64,000 nucleotides of DNA from Branchiostoma floridae (GCF_000003815.2 NC_049988.1:22093642-22157641); one strand, 5' to 3'; numbered from the stretch's first letter, positions 49,031-59,522 are shown. Program-made: numbers and translations. The notes: generated from the letters alone by a model not told the origin.

Positions 49031-49530
49031 TGATTAAACATCAATGATTAATTAACTTCCTTTGACGATGTTTTCAACTCTCAAAACTTGTCATGTAAAT
49101 TTGCATGTGTATTGAAGGCCAGAGTTTGTATGTGTATGAGTAACACTGGGTCACCTTTATCCGCGGGGTAACCAAAATCCGTAGTTTTTAAAAACAGTGT
49201 TTTAAGGGATATCAAGTCGACGAACTGTGGTTTCAAATTACAATATTCTCAATATATTTTCAATATATTGTAGCGTCTGTTGACTCTTAAATAATCTGTT
49301 TTTTTTCATAACAACGGATAAATAAAAGTGTACTAACATTATAGCTTTATACTCAAAGGTTGACATATCCTTGCTAGATCACCCCTTGCAGAGAACCTTT
49401 CTAAAACTAGTAAAAGACTTCAAAGCTAGGCAATTTGAAGAGCTAATTAAACAGCAATGATTAATTAACTCCTCTTGACGATGTTTTCAACTCTCAAAAC
49501 TTGTCATGTAAATTTGCATGTGTATTGAAG
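49031..49530. repeat. Direct repeat pair flanking a foldback element
   Basis: The 85-base block gattaattaacttcctttga ... catgtgtattgaag occurs at 49031-49116 and 49446-49530 (offset about 414). A worn GTTCACCTTTAT-family element (tcacctttatccgcggggta at 49149 to aacggataaataaaagtg near 49330) lies between. Confidence 0.85.
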
Positions 49531-50230
49531 AATGTGTATTACTATCAGTATGACTTTCTACTCAAAGGTTTACAAATGAAACACTTGGTACATCACCTTT
49601 TGTTAACTCAAAACACATCAAAGCTAGGGACAGCAATAATAACTCATACTGCAGTCCATTGATAGCCCGGTATGTACAGAGTTAGAGTAGGAACAGGTGT
49701 CCCTTGTGGAATGCAGCTGACCCGTGCATGTATTTACACAAAGGAAGGTATCAATGCACAGGTTTTCTGTATCAGTGTAAGAACAATACTGGACTGTGCA
49801 GGGGCTCCCCCTAGCACCGGTGGGGTGAGCTGCAGAAAGATAGTTACCAATAAGAAGCAATTTTGCATTATAAAATAAGTTTTGACTTCTTCTGTCAGGA
49901 CAAAGAATGGAATTTTGTGGGATCGGGTGTGAATGAAAATATCACTAATATTCAAAGTTCACTGATTATATTATAAGTTAGCTTCCATGTCTCATTTTTG
50001 CCATAATTCTATCATGAAAATGACCGAGTCATGACAATTTTGATGTGAAATGACTAAAAACTATGAGAATCCATTGTCATAGATTCTTAATATTTGGTCG
50101 GAAAGCTGTCGTAATCTAAGCAGATGTTGGAATATGACATCCTGACTTTTTCCTAGTTTAGAAACATCCTGAATTTTCCTAAAAAATGTCCAATTTTTGT
50201 CTGTCGGAGTGTCCCCAAACGCAAATTTTC

Positions 50231-50405
50231 TAATCTCCAAGCAGATCCTACGGTAGTATCTTATAGTACAAAAAGCTGCTGGGGGAGTGAAGCCGGCCTA
50301 GGAGTGTGTTTGGCTCCTAGTGGCTGATGACTCCATTTGGCTGGCTGTACTCCTTACCCTGCTTTGATACTATTTTATGCCACTGGTAAATCTGTCTGGA
50401 GACTA
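50231..50405. mobile_element. TAATCTCC-ended foldback element (Mutator-like)
   Basis: A 175-bp element with ends taatctccaagcagatccta and aaatctgtctggagacta. The outside 9-mers are caaattttc and caaattttt (8 of 9 match). Confidence 0.85.
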
Positions 50406-50689
50406 CAAATTTTTGTCCAAGAGACAACCCTGGGTCCGTAGTGTGTCCATCCCACCCAGGACCCCCTAAGTGTACTGTCCTGTACAAGGCTAAACGATGA
50501 CAAGGCTAATTTATTACGGCAGGCAATCAGGAAAAGTGTCAGGAACATGAATAATTAATCTGCAGGTGCTGCAGGCTTTATGAAGGTTAGCCTTTGGTCG
50601 TAATTGCTCTTCAACAAACGTTTCCATATGGAACAAGATTGGCTTATCTACGTTTATTTACATTTAAAAGAGTTTTGCAACATAACATA

Positions 50690-51037
50690 CAGGGCTCGAA
50701 ATACTTTTATCTGCATACCTGCATTGGTGCAGGTAACTTAAACATTGAAAATTACCTGAACCAGACAAATTTTACCTGCACCGCTCTGAATTTAGAAAGT
50801 ATAGATCATACTAAAATTGTTCAGGAACCGTTGCTATTTATTCTTTTATATTTTATAGGTGGTAACATTCAATGCAGCTAATAACAATCCATATACACCT
50901 GCAACATAAGACATATAATATATAAAACCCAGTACATGGACCAGTGCAGGTTAGGTGCAGGTAGACATCAGAAATACCTGCACAGCTCCAATTCTACCTG
51001 CACTAACCTGCATATGCAGGTGGTATTTTGAGCCCTG
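50690..51037. mobile_element. CAGGG...CCCTG foldback element, keyword acctgcacc
   Basis: Ends cagggctcgaaatac / gtattttgagccctg, with cata on both sides. Closely related to 19654-20005 and 37573-37890. Confidence 0.85.
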
Positions 51038-51224
51038 CATAGGTATATTTTATAAAAACAAGAGTACCAGTAGAAATTGGTGTTTATGAAATACATTTCA
51101 ATATCAAGTTTGAGATTTGGAACAAAACTGACTGTTTCTACATTCTACATACAATAAGGAATGTTTTGAAAAATTATAGCAAAACTTCTACAAAGGATCA
51201 ACTGAAGATTAGGTAACACGTACT

Positions 51225-51425
51225 ATAAAATTGTGTTGCAGTACCAAGGAGGACTGCCAGAGGGCTGAAAATTGCCACTGACCTTCATATTCCTACCACC
51301 TACCTACACACAAAAACTTTCATTACAATCCATCCAGTACAATATGCTGACTACACATATCTGGAAACAGAAACACAGACACGTCCAAAAAAGTACCTCC
51401 ATTTTTCATAAAGGTAAGGTAAGTA
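51225..51425 (+). repeat. Dispersed repeat, second copy
   Basis: Partner of 43790-44000 (see there). It ends cctccatttttcataaaggt. Confidence 0.5.
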
Positions 51426-51547
51426 ACCTAAGTCTTTTAGCCAGAATAAACAAATGGAGGAAAACTCTACCTAACTGAAGACTCTACTCTACTCTGTTTT
51501 TGTACCATGTATAATATGTAATGATATATGTTGATAAAAACATGTAG

Positions 51548-51655
51548 ATGATCTTCGTTCACGAAGCCAAGCCGCGAAAGAAAGAGAGACAGAGAAACAG
51601 AGAAAGAGAGAGACAGAGAGAGGGAGAGACAGAGAAAGAGAGAAAGACAGAGATG
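51548..51655. repeat. GA-rich microsatellite
   Basis: agagagacagagaaacagag-type purine run. Its Arg/Glu-rich frame is an artefact. Confidence 0.93.
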
Positions 51656-51699
51656 TTGAAAGATTTACTACAACTTGATGTAATCTATATCACTGTTAT

Positions 51700-51782
51700 A
51701 TTCTATCTGACCCTAAACTCTCTGATGACTTCAATGAAAAGCAGCCGATTTGAACTTCTCATGAATAAATAAAGGTTCAAAC
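51700..51782 (+). mobile_element. Retroelement 3' tail fragment
   Basis: Third copy of the block at 6315 and 17023, ending gaataaataaaggttcaaac. Confidence 0.65.
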
Positions 51783-52174
51783 TAACTTGCAGGTTGTTCA
51801 AAAACTAAAACAGGTGTACACAAGTGTCTGCTTGTAAAGTGTTGGTATACACAGAGAGGAGACTGCCTGTAACAGTGTCAAGCCCCGTAAAGCGATTGTC
51901 ACATGCAGCTTGACTTAGGACTCCATTTTGGGGTTAACGGAGTGTGAGATTTTACGGGTGGTGTCGGGCCAAGGGAAACGTGTTATTATCGCACAGTTTG
52001 GCTCCACAACATCGCTGCTGATTTTCTAACAAGGATAATTTGTCTTTGTCTATAACAGAATGAAAACTACAATACAGTAACTAATCAATGAATTCTTATA
52101 GTTACTCCTCTCTTCTCTGAGTTGATATTGTTTTTGTTTGCTAGCTGGCAATTGATATCTACTACAGTGAGGGC

Positions 52175-53522
52175 TGGACTCTCTAGACGCTACTTCAGGA
52201 AAGCAATACATTGTTTGTTTTTTGTTTTGTTTATTTGTGACTTACCGGCGGCTGGTACCCTCTGTAGTGCGGGTTGGTGTATCTAGGTGCTCGTATATTG
52301 TTTGTTTGTTTGTTTGTTTGTGACTTACCGGCGGCTGGTACCCGCTGTAGTGCGGGTTGGCGTATCTAGGCACTCATATATTGTTTGTTTGTTTGTTTGT
52401 TTGTTACTTACCGGCGGCTGGTATCCGCTGTAGTGCGGGTTGGCGTATCTAGGTGCTCCTATATTGTTTGTTTGTTTGTTTGTCTGTTTGTTTGTTACTT
52501 ACCGGCGGCTGGTATCCGCTGTAGTGCGGGTTGGCGTATCTAGGCACTCATATATTGTTTGTTTGTTTGTTTGTTTGTTACTTACCGGCGGCTGGTACCC
52601 GCTGTAGTGCGGGTTGGTGTATCTAGGTGCTCCTATATTGTTTGTTTGTTTGTTTGTTTGTGACTTACCGGCGGCTGGTATCCGCTGTAGTGCGGGTTGG
52701 CGTATCTAGGCGCTCCTATATTGTTTGTTTGTTTGTTTGTTTGTGACTTACCGGCGGCTGGTCCCGCTGTAGTGCAGGTTGGCGTATTTAGGTGCTCCTA
52801 TATTGTTTGCTTGTTTGTGACTTACCGGCGGCTGGTACCCGCTGTAGTGCGGGTTGGCGTATCTAGGTGCTCCTATATTGTTTGTTGGTTTGTTTGTTTG
52901 TGACTTACCAGCGGCTGGTATCCGCTGTAGTGCGGGTTGGCGTATCTAGGTGCTCCTATATTGTTTGTTTGTTTGTTTGTTTGTTTGTGACTTACCGGCG
53001 GCTGATACCCGCTGAAGTGCGGGTTGGAGTATCTAGGTGCTCTTATATTGTTTGTTTGTTTGTTTGTTTGTTTGTGACTTACCGGCGGCTGGTATCCGCT
53101 GTAGTGCGGGTTGGCGTATCTAGGCTCTCCAACGGGAAAGCGATTCATTGTTTGTTTGTTTGTTTGTTTGTTTGTGACTTACCGGCGGCTGGTACCCGCT
53201 GTAGTGCGGGTTGGCGTATCTAGGTGCTCCTATATTGTTTGTTTATTTGTTTGTTTGTTACTTACCGGCGGCTGGTATCCGCTGTAGTGCGGGTTGGCGT
53301 ATCTAGGTGCTCCTATATTGTTTGTTGGTTTGTTTGTTTGTGACTTACCAGCGGCTGGTATCCGCTGTAGTGCGGGTTGGCGTATCTAGGTGCTCCTATA
53401 TTGTTTGTTTGTTTGTTTGTTTGTTTGTGACTTACCGGCGGCTGATACCCGCTGAAGTGCGGGTTGGAGTATCTAGGTGCTCTTATATTGTTTGTTTGTT
53501 TGTTTGTTTGTTTGTGACTTAC
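52175..53522 (-). repeat. Tandem array of an exon end plus its 5' splice site, 16 donors
   Basis: On minus each unit holds about 14 codons encoding GAPRYANPHYSGYQPP, then GGTAAGT and a (CAAA)n stretch of intron. The acttacc donor word begins at 52240, 52323, 52407, 52497, 52580, 52663, 52746, 52820, 52903, 52990, 53077, 53177, 53260, 53343, 53430 and 53517. The last belongs to the complete exon at 53523-53681. All 16 donors are intact. Spacing is mostly 83-90 bases. Two units (52903, 53343) read CTG before the donor. A larger 440-bp duplication relates 52903-53090 to 53343-53530. A headless extra fragment at 52175-52237 and the 53077 unit reach further into the exon (GGAAAGCGAT-type words). 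No good acceptor lies inside a unit, so downstream copies would act as alternative or decoy donors. Confidence 0.95.
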
Positions 53523-53681
53523 CGGCGGCTGGTACCCGCTGTAGTGCGGGTTGGCGTATCTAGGTGCTCCTACGGGAAAGCGATACTGCCCCGCCCATCC
53601 CGCGGCGGCCGAGGGCGCTTGTCCGGAATACGGCTGGCCGATGTTGGGTGACATGCGCTTGCTCGCATACACACGGGGAGA
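53523..53681 (-). CDS. Candidate internal coding exon (53 codons), Tyr/Pro/Gly-rich
   Basis: Minus strand: a good acceptor (ttttccacag) is followed by 159 bases encoding SPRVYASKRMSPNIGQPYSG, a QAPSAAAGWAGQYRFP part and VGAPRYANPHYSGYQPP. The strong donor CCG|GTAAGTCA follows. Both junctions are phase 0. Composition (Tyr, Pro, Gly, Ala; low complexity) suits the disordered N-terminal region of an RNA-binding protein. Alan shepard/RBMS proteins of invertebrates have similar Ala/Tyr/Pro-rich stretches before the first RRM, but the match is one of style, not alignment. The exon is upstream (5') of the two other candidate exons on the same strand. Its 3' end seeds the array at 52175-53522 and its 5' end is duplicated at 53789-53839. 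Reading on past the donor stays open through two more array units, ending near 53313. Confidence 0.75.
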
Positions 53682-53788
53682 CTGTGGAAAAACAGGAATA
53701 AAACAATTTCATTTCAGCTGAGACCTACATTAACCAGCCTCTCCAACTCTGTCCTGCTACTTGCTACATAATGTAATCCAACACCGCA

Positions 53789-53839
53789 AGGCTGGTTGAT
53801 CTTCGGTGACATACGCTTGCTTGCATACACTCTGGGAGA
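53789..53839 (-). pseudogene. Duplicated exon head with acceptor (17 codons)
   Basis: On minus tttttccacag is followed by SPRVYASKRMSPKINQP. Compared with the first 17 codons of the exon at 53523-53681, five codons differ silently and two change the residue (N to K, G to N). The similarity then stops. The intron block upstream of the real acceptor (cctacattaaccagcctctc, 53700-53785) also reappears at 54110-54195, so a block of intron plus exon head was duplicated. A donor for this copy was not found, so it may be a dead or alternative exon. Confidence 0.6.
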
Positions 53840-54036
53840 CTGTGGAAAAACAGGAAAACAGCCAAACATGAAGGAAAAAATTCGTGAATAGTTTCATCAG
53901 GTTGGTACATCACTGAGTAAAGAGGCTATTTTTTACACAACCAATGCATAAATCTGTCTGTACATATGTAAATACTTCACGAACTGTGAGCAGCGACAAC
54001 TGTCCTGCAGTACAATGTGAACCAGTCAGAATTGCC

Positions 54037-54066
54037 CTGAAGAAGGTGACAGACGGTCACCGAAAC
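54037..54066 (+). mobile_element. Retroelement tail with hammerhead-like core (copy 1)
   Basis: ctgaaga, aggtgac / gtcacc stem around agacg, then gaaac. The family segment spans about 53890-54080 (gagcagcgacaactgtcctg, gtgaaccagtcagaattgcc) and interrupts the duplicated intron blocks beside the exon. Confidence 0.6.
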
Positions 54067-54294
54067 GTGTAAAAAAGAGTCTCTTTATGCAATGAAAAAA
54101 AAACTTCATTTTGGCTGAGAGCTACATTAACCAGCCTCTCCAGCTAGATGTCCTGCCACCTGCTACACAATATATTCAAACACCACAGGGTGTCTGCTAC
54201 TTTACCAGTAACCATGGTGAGAGCTGCTGCTGACAGTTCAGATGTAGTCACAAAAATGTACAGTATTTACATTTGTACAGACAGCTTTATGTAA

Positions 54295-54756
54295 GGCCAT
54301 GTTGATTTGATTATATGGATGACATCCTCTGGGAACTCCAAAACTGATGCGAGCGAGCGAATAAAAAAAAGTTTGGCCAAAAAAAAAAGTTGCCTTCAGT
54401 ATGAAATCAAAGTGGCCAGGAAGGTTGAACATAGGACTAAACACACATAGTATGGTATACCATGATCCTCTGGACCTGAATTTTCTGTACTGGTACCTCC
54501 CCCAACCAACAAAAGATTTCTTTTTTTCCGTCCTTTCACATCTTATTCTTTGACTTTAGATTAATTTTGGCATTCTATATATGGCATTAGTTATCTGTTT
54601 TCTGATACTTTTTTTTCAATCTACGGAATATTTGTGCTCATTTTACAGCTGCTTTGCACAATTTATTGTGTGGTCTAAAACTTTTTTTTTTTTTTGGAAA
54701 TGGCCGAAAATTGGTGCGAGCGCGGATGTCATCCATATAATCAAATCAACGTGGCC
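54295..54756. mobile_element. GGCC-ended foldback element (Harbinger-like), 462 bp
   Basis: Ends ggccatgttgatttgattat and its inverse (tataatcaaatcaacgtggcc), pairing on through ggatgacatcc. taa lies on both sides. Related to the partial copy at 2565. Inner words gcgagcg and tttttggccaa recall the 13027/58603 elements. Confidence 0.85.
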
Positions 54757-54781
54757 TAAATGTAAACCAGTCAGTATTGCC

Positions 54782-54811
54782 CTGAAGAAGGTGACAGACA
54801 GTCACTGAAAC
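54782..54811 (+). mobile_element. Retroelement tail with hammerhead-like core (copy 2)
   Basis: ctgaaga, aggtgac / gtcact stem around agaca (one G-U pair), then gaaac. Upstream aaccagtcagtattgc matches copies 1 and 3. It lies directly right of the Harbinger-like element. Confidence 0.55.
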
Positions 54812-54989
54812 GTCGGTGATAACAAAATTTTAAGTTCTTTAAAAAGAGTCACTTAATTTTGTTCAGCAGATGATTTGAAATCTGACCACAATCCTTTTGA
54901 CCACAACCCAATGAAATACACACCTTTTAGTATGTGTGAATTTTTTGCATGGTTTGTATATGTGTTCCTGTGTGTCTAGTTATTGTCCT

Positions 54990-55085
54990 GTTAAAAAGAC
55001 CACAGGAAGGATGGATACAACACAGTTATATAATATGCTAAATGTGGATCTGAATAAAGTCAAAGTCAAGTCAATCTTTTCAGTA
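54990..55085 (+). mobile_element. Retroelement 3' tail
   Basis: gttatataatatgctaaatg, gatctgaataaagtcaaagt, caagtc. The same terminus is found inverted at 41205-41285. Confidence 0.55.
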
Positions 55086-55139
55086 GTGTACTGTCCAACA
55101 CTGCAGACTTGGATCTAGTTCATCACTGTCATATAGCTA

Positions 55140-55225
55140 CTAGCCCACCTGTCCTCCCACCTGTCTAACCTGTCTTACCTGTCCTCCCACCTGTCTAACC
55201 TGTCGTGTCAGGCACCTGTGCCCAC
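55140..55225. repeat. cacctgtctaacctgtc short repeat
   Basis: Two to three copies of ctcccacctgtctaacctgt followed by an acaggtg inverse. Small and non-coding. Confidence 0.6.
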
Positions 55226-55397
55226 AGACAGGTGTGTTTGAGAAGGGATTTGTCACCTGTTTACCCAGTAAAAAGACTGTGTCAGGACAGTTGACTCAAT
55301 GTCAGGCGACTTCCTTACTGTAAATACCTTACAGCTTGCAGCGATTTAATTTCGTGGTTAAAGGATTGTTAAATGCCGCGGTTTAAAGTTGGTGTTC

Positions 55398-55726
55398 CAG
55401 AGTTGTAGCCAGCCTGTTATCATTTTCCGTCCCCTGGATTTTGAATCCTATCGTTCCTAGGCTGTCCGGGGGCATGGAAAATTTTGCACTCTAGTGCCTT
55501 TGAAACACTATTTCCTGCATTTTGGGGGGTAAATTTTGCTGGTAGTCTAAGCTGTTCAACAGCATATGTTTTGGTAAAAAATGACACAAGGAGACAGTTT
55601 TATTATATTTTTTATCATTTATCATTATAAATTTTGTCCATCATAGAGGACGTAATGGGCAAATGTTTTTCCGTCCCCATCTGCAAAATTCAAAGGACGG
55701 AAGGACAGGTGCTGGCTACAACCCTG
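55398..55726. mobile_element. CAGGG...CCCTG foldback element, keyword ggacggaagg
   Basis: Ends cagagttgtagccagcctg / gctggctacaaccctg. The interior repeats ttttccgtccccatctgc / caaaggacggaaggacagg words and gtccgggggcat. The flanks do not give a clean duplication. Confidence 0.7.
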
Positions 55727-56846
55727 TGGTGATTTCGCTATAGTCACATACTGTGAAGTAATGGAGGCACCAGTGGTTTTACAAGTTCATGGTAAAGCTG
55801 TCTGTGAAAGCTGTGAACATACGACCACCTGAAAAATTCCAGGATTACAGTACTGCAATATTTTGAGCAGTGACTCAGCCAGCAGTGGATCATAACTTGC
55901 AGAAAGTCTGTGGCGCCCCCCGTCTATGTTGAAGGCTGGTTGCTCATTCCTTGGCAAAGACTTGAGTTGGACAGTCGAAAATTTGTTTGATTTTGTGTGT
56001 TGGAAATTATATTTCACTTTCATTCAGAACGAGTTTTACCAACACACACAAACTTTTATGGTGTGTTGAAATAAATGCTGTTTCAAGCCTAATTTTGTGC
56101 CTGTGAAATTTGATCAACAGTTTTCGAAATCTTGAGCAACCAACATTAGCTTTGTACTCTGATTTGTATCTGTTAAGGTCCACAGTCACATGTCCCATGA
56201 ACGATTAATGTCCCCCCAGCTGTATAGAGGTTGACACAGGGATCAGATTACGCCCAAATTAGGTGGGCGTGTCCTTATATGGGCATTGGCAACCTGGTTG
56301 ATGATTGATCGCCGCGGCAACAAGCTGTCAATCAAAATGCAATAAAACCCAATTATCCAGCGCTGTGCTAAATTACCCATCGATTAAGACAGGATATTTG
56401 CATAGGTGAAAATATATCAAATAAATCATAAAACATGCATGTTACACCACCTGTTTCTTATCATACAAATACATGTACTGGATCTACTAAATAAGTTGCA
56501 CTGATTTGAGTGTTGAAATGTTGAAGACAATGCATACTGCATAGTGTATTCAGCTCACATCAATCTTATTCATTCCTTCTCAAGATTAATTGAAATATTA
56601 CCATGAAAATAGAGTATGAGGACTGGACCTTAGTACACACAGTATCAGGGCATCCATCTATGTAGTAAGATTCCATTTCCTTCCCAGCTTTCTGGTTTTC
56701 ATCTTAATCTTGACTTTGAATTGTTCCAGAACAAAGGAAATTAATTATGAGGACTATGAATCTTGTACATATAAATGAGGGCCACACAGTACAATCTATG
56801 GATCAAAAATTTAAACATGCAACAAGTTATCAAAAACATAAACTTA

Positions 56847-57206
56847 GGCACGATCTAGACACGGTTTTTCCCAATATCGGCGAGCCGACAACCTCTCGCT
56901 GACAGCTTTTTTTCAGCGTCTAGATGGAACTGCAATATCGCCATTAAGATATCGGCAGAATTTCTTCCGAAAGGTCCGGACCATTCGCCCGATAGCTTAG
57001 CAGGGGTCCCCGACAGCTTCCGCGCGCATGTAGAGGTGTCCCGACTTTGGGAGGGCTCATTAGCATACAACGCGGGCTCATTACGCTATATACATGTAGC
57101 TGTTTATGACTTCAAGCGCCACGGGTGTCCCACGGCCAACGTTCCAGATCCCTCCCAACATCTCCACAGATATCGGCAAAAACTGTGTATACTAGTAGAT
57201 TGGGCC
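56847..57206. mobile_element. Foldback element with cgatatcggc arms, TTA duplication
   Basis: Left ggcacgatctagacacgg then tttttcccaatatcggcg; right agatatcggcaaaaactgtg then tagattgggcc. The arms are inverted and tta flanks both ends, a Harbinger-like signature. Open frames on both strands are arm artefacts. Confidence 0.75.
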
Positions 57207-57299
57207 TTAGACACTGGATTGTTAACCATCCACACGTTGGTTGTGAAGGCTAACTTGTGACCATAAACCCAGACATAAACCAGAACCCACAAGACCCTG

Positions 57300-57990
57300 A
57301 CCTCCCCCTCACCCCTACTGTGTGATATATCAACATCCCCCCATGCAGAGCCTCCTGCTGAGTCTGATGTAACAGGTTCCCCATTCAGGGCCTCTGGTCA
57401 CCTCTACTGATTGACACAAAAGAGCTCCCCCCATGCAGTGCCTCCTGTTGACTGGTGTAGACATTTCCTCAGCAAGAGCCTCCTGCAGATCGAATGAGTG
57501 ATGTTGAAAAATTCCCCCATACAGAGCCTCCTGTCATCCCTGCTGAGCTGACTGATGTAGATTAAGTGTCCCCCCATGTAGAGTCTCAAATTCCTCTAAA
57601 AGATCCTTGTGAAAATGACTAATGCAGAAATGCTCCCCCATTCCGAGCTGCCTATCTATCACCCCTGCTGACTGACAGATACATTACAGACGGTATCCTA
57701 CATGTAGAGCCGCAAATTTCCTTTAGAAGCGACTTCTTAAAATGACTGAAGCAAAAAATGCTCCCCCTTGCAGAGCCTCCTGTCATGCCTGCTGACCGAT
57801 AGATGCAGATGGTATCCCCCCATGTTGAGCCTCAAATTCCTCTCCAAGTGCCTTCTGAAAATGACTAATGCCAAAAATGCTCCCCCTTGTCCTCCCTGCT
57901 CACTGATGTAGATTCAGTATCCCCCCATGTAGAGTCTCCAGTCCACCCCTACTGACTAATATAGATCCAGTGTCCCTCCATGTAGAGCCT
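57300..57990. repeat. Degenerate array with a cccccatgcagagcctcctg motif
   Basis: The motif and its variants (cccccatgtagagtctc, ccccccatgttgagcctc) recur at least ten times at 45-115-base spacing with ctgactgatgtaga words between. It shares its core with the ordered 128-bp array at 61388-62520. Confidence 0.8.
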
Positions 57991-58234
57991 CTAACGAGGC
58001 GACCATGCAAAGCAGCCGCCCGAAAGACACATAATTGAATTTTGATCCATGCTGCAGGAAACAGGCACCATTTTTATACCCGTGATAAACAGATTACTGA
58101 GGGACTCAGCCCCCCCCCCCCCGGCGACCTCGGCAGAGATAACCCTGCTTCCCTCAACTTCAAGGCCAGGACGGAATCTGGGATTCCTGTAATTGTGGGG
58201 TTCAAGCACCGCCTACCGTCATTGCCAAGCGGCT

Positions 58235-58315
58235 CTGAGCTTTTGGTGATATCGGTAGCGTGCTGGGTTCGTGATCTGACGGCCCAGGTTCGAATCCCGG
58301 GAGTCAATATATTTG
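58235..58315 (+). mobile_element. tRNA-like SINE head remnant
   Basis: gatatcggtagcgtgctggg and a perfect B-box word ggttcgaatcccgggag. The acceptor stem cannot be paired, so this is not a tRNA gene. Confidence 0.5.
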
Positions 58316-58602
58316 TATATATTGTTTCTTTCTGTTCTACTCACCCCTTGGAACGCTTCATCCCTGTAAGATTCCCATCAAAACCAGATTATCACAGGAA
58401 TGATGGAACATCTGACACACACAACACCATACTATTTTTTTAGATCAGATGAAAACAATCATTTTCTAATCATTAGCAGATATCAAGCGGTGCAAACGCA
58501 CGCGAGTTTGTAGCTTTCATCATTATGCACACGAAAGACATAGCCTCATTGCGATGGTATGTACCAAAGTGCTGTATTTTCAAATAGTAAAAAATTATAT
58601 TA

Positions 58603-58967
58603 GGCCACACCAATTTAATTTCTTGGTTCACGGATTCGCTCGCTCCTATTTTTTGGAAAAAAAAATAAAATAAAAATTACCACTCAGCAAATTTTCACCA
58701 TTAATGAAACCGATCACCAACTTTCAGGTGTAGCAAATTGGCCTTTATATTATAAGCTCCTTAAAGTGTGGGTACAGGTGCTGTTACTGTACAATAATAG
58801 TGTTTTTGTACTTTTTCAAGCTGAAAACTTTTTTTCTTTATGTTTTGGATTAGCCGTCACCTTTACCCCAACCATTTTACAATTTTTATTTTTATTTTTA
58901 TTTCGCCCTCTCGCTCCATATTTTTTATGAAAAAATCCGTGAACCAAGAAATTAAATTGGTGTGGCC
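58603..58967. mobile_element. GGCC-ended foldback element (Harbinger-like), inverted twin of 13027
   Basis: A 365-bp element with the same ends and tta on both sides. The interior equals the reverse complement of 13027-13389 with few differences (cagtaacagcacctgtaccc, taaagtgtgggtacaggtgc). Confidence 0.88.
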
Positions 58968-59410
58968 TTAGGGGCAATAAAAACTGATTATGTCATCCAT
59001 ACAGCCCCCAAAATCAGATTTAGAATTCTTTCATGCCCATCTATCAATATTAGTTACGGCTCCATTCTTTCTTAATTCATTAAGGAAAAAACAATGGAAG
59101 GTCAAAACGCTAATTTAGTCAACCTTGAAACCTTAAGGACAACTTAAGATGAAAATTCAGCAATTATAAAATCAAGAAGACAACATATAAACATATCAAG
59201 GCTGGAAGGAAAACTGGCATCTTTGACTTGCAACTAACTGAATATTTTACTCCCTGGAAGTATGTACCAATTAAGGTACCGACTTTTCTTTTTATGTTGC
59301 TTTCATCACCTTAATTCTTCTGACATTTTAGGTAAAAATTCAGGGACAAATAAAAAAAAAAACGCTCGGAGGAAAACTACATGTTTATTCACTCCCCGCT
59401 CATTTATTCA

Positions 59411-59522
59411 CTCATCGCAGGGTGTCTAGAATTGGTGATTCCCTATAAATCACCCGGACTCCAGGAAGAATAGTGACAAGTCACTAATGGAGATCTGTAC
59501 AACCAAACCAAACCAAACCAAG
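59411..59522 (+). mobile_element. Retroelement 3' end with aacca tail
   Basis: gtgtctagaattggtgattc, ccctataaatcacccggact, cactaatggagatctgtaca, then an (aacca)n-like tail caaccaaaccaaaccaaacc. Confidence 0.55.

Noticed and set aside
57036-57260. Frames within 56847-57206 on both strands
   Set aside because: They lie in the arms of a foldback element.
58235-58315. tRNA gene
   Set aside because: The B box is good but acceptor and anticodon stems do not pair; a SINE remnant is more likely.
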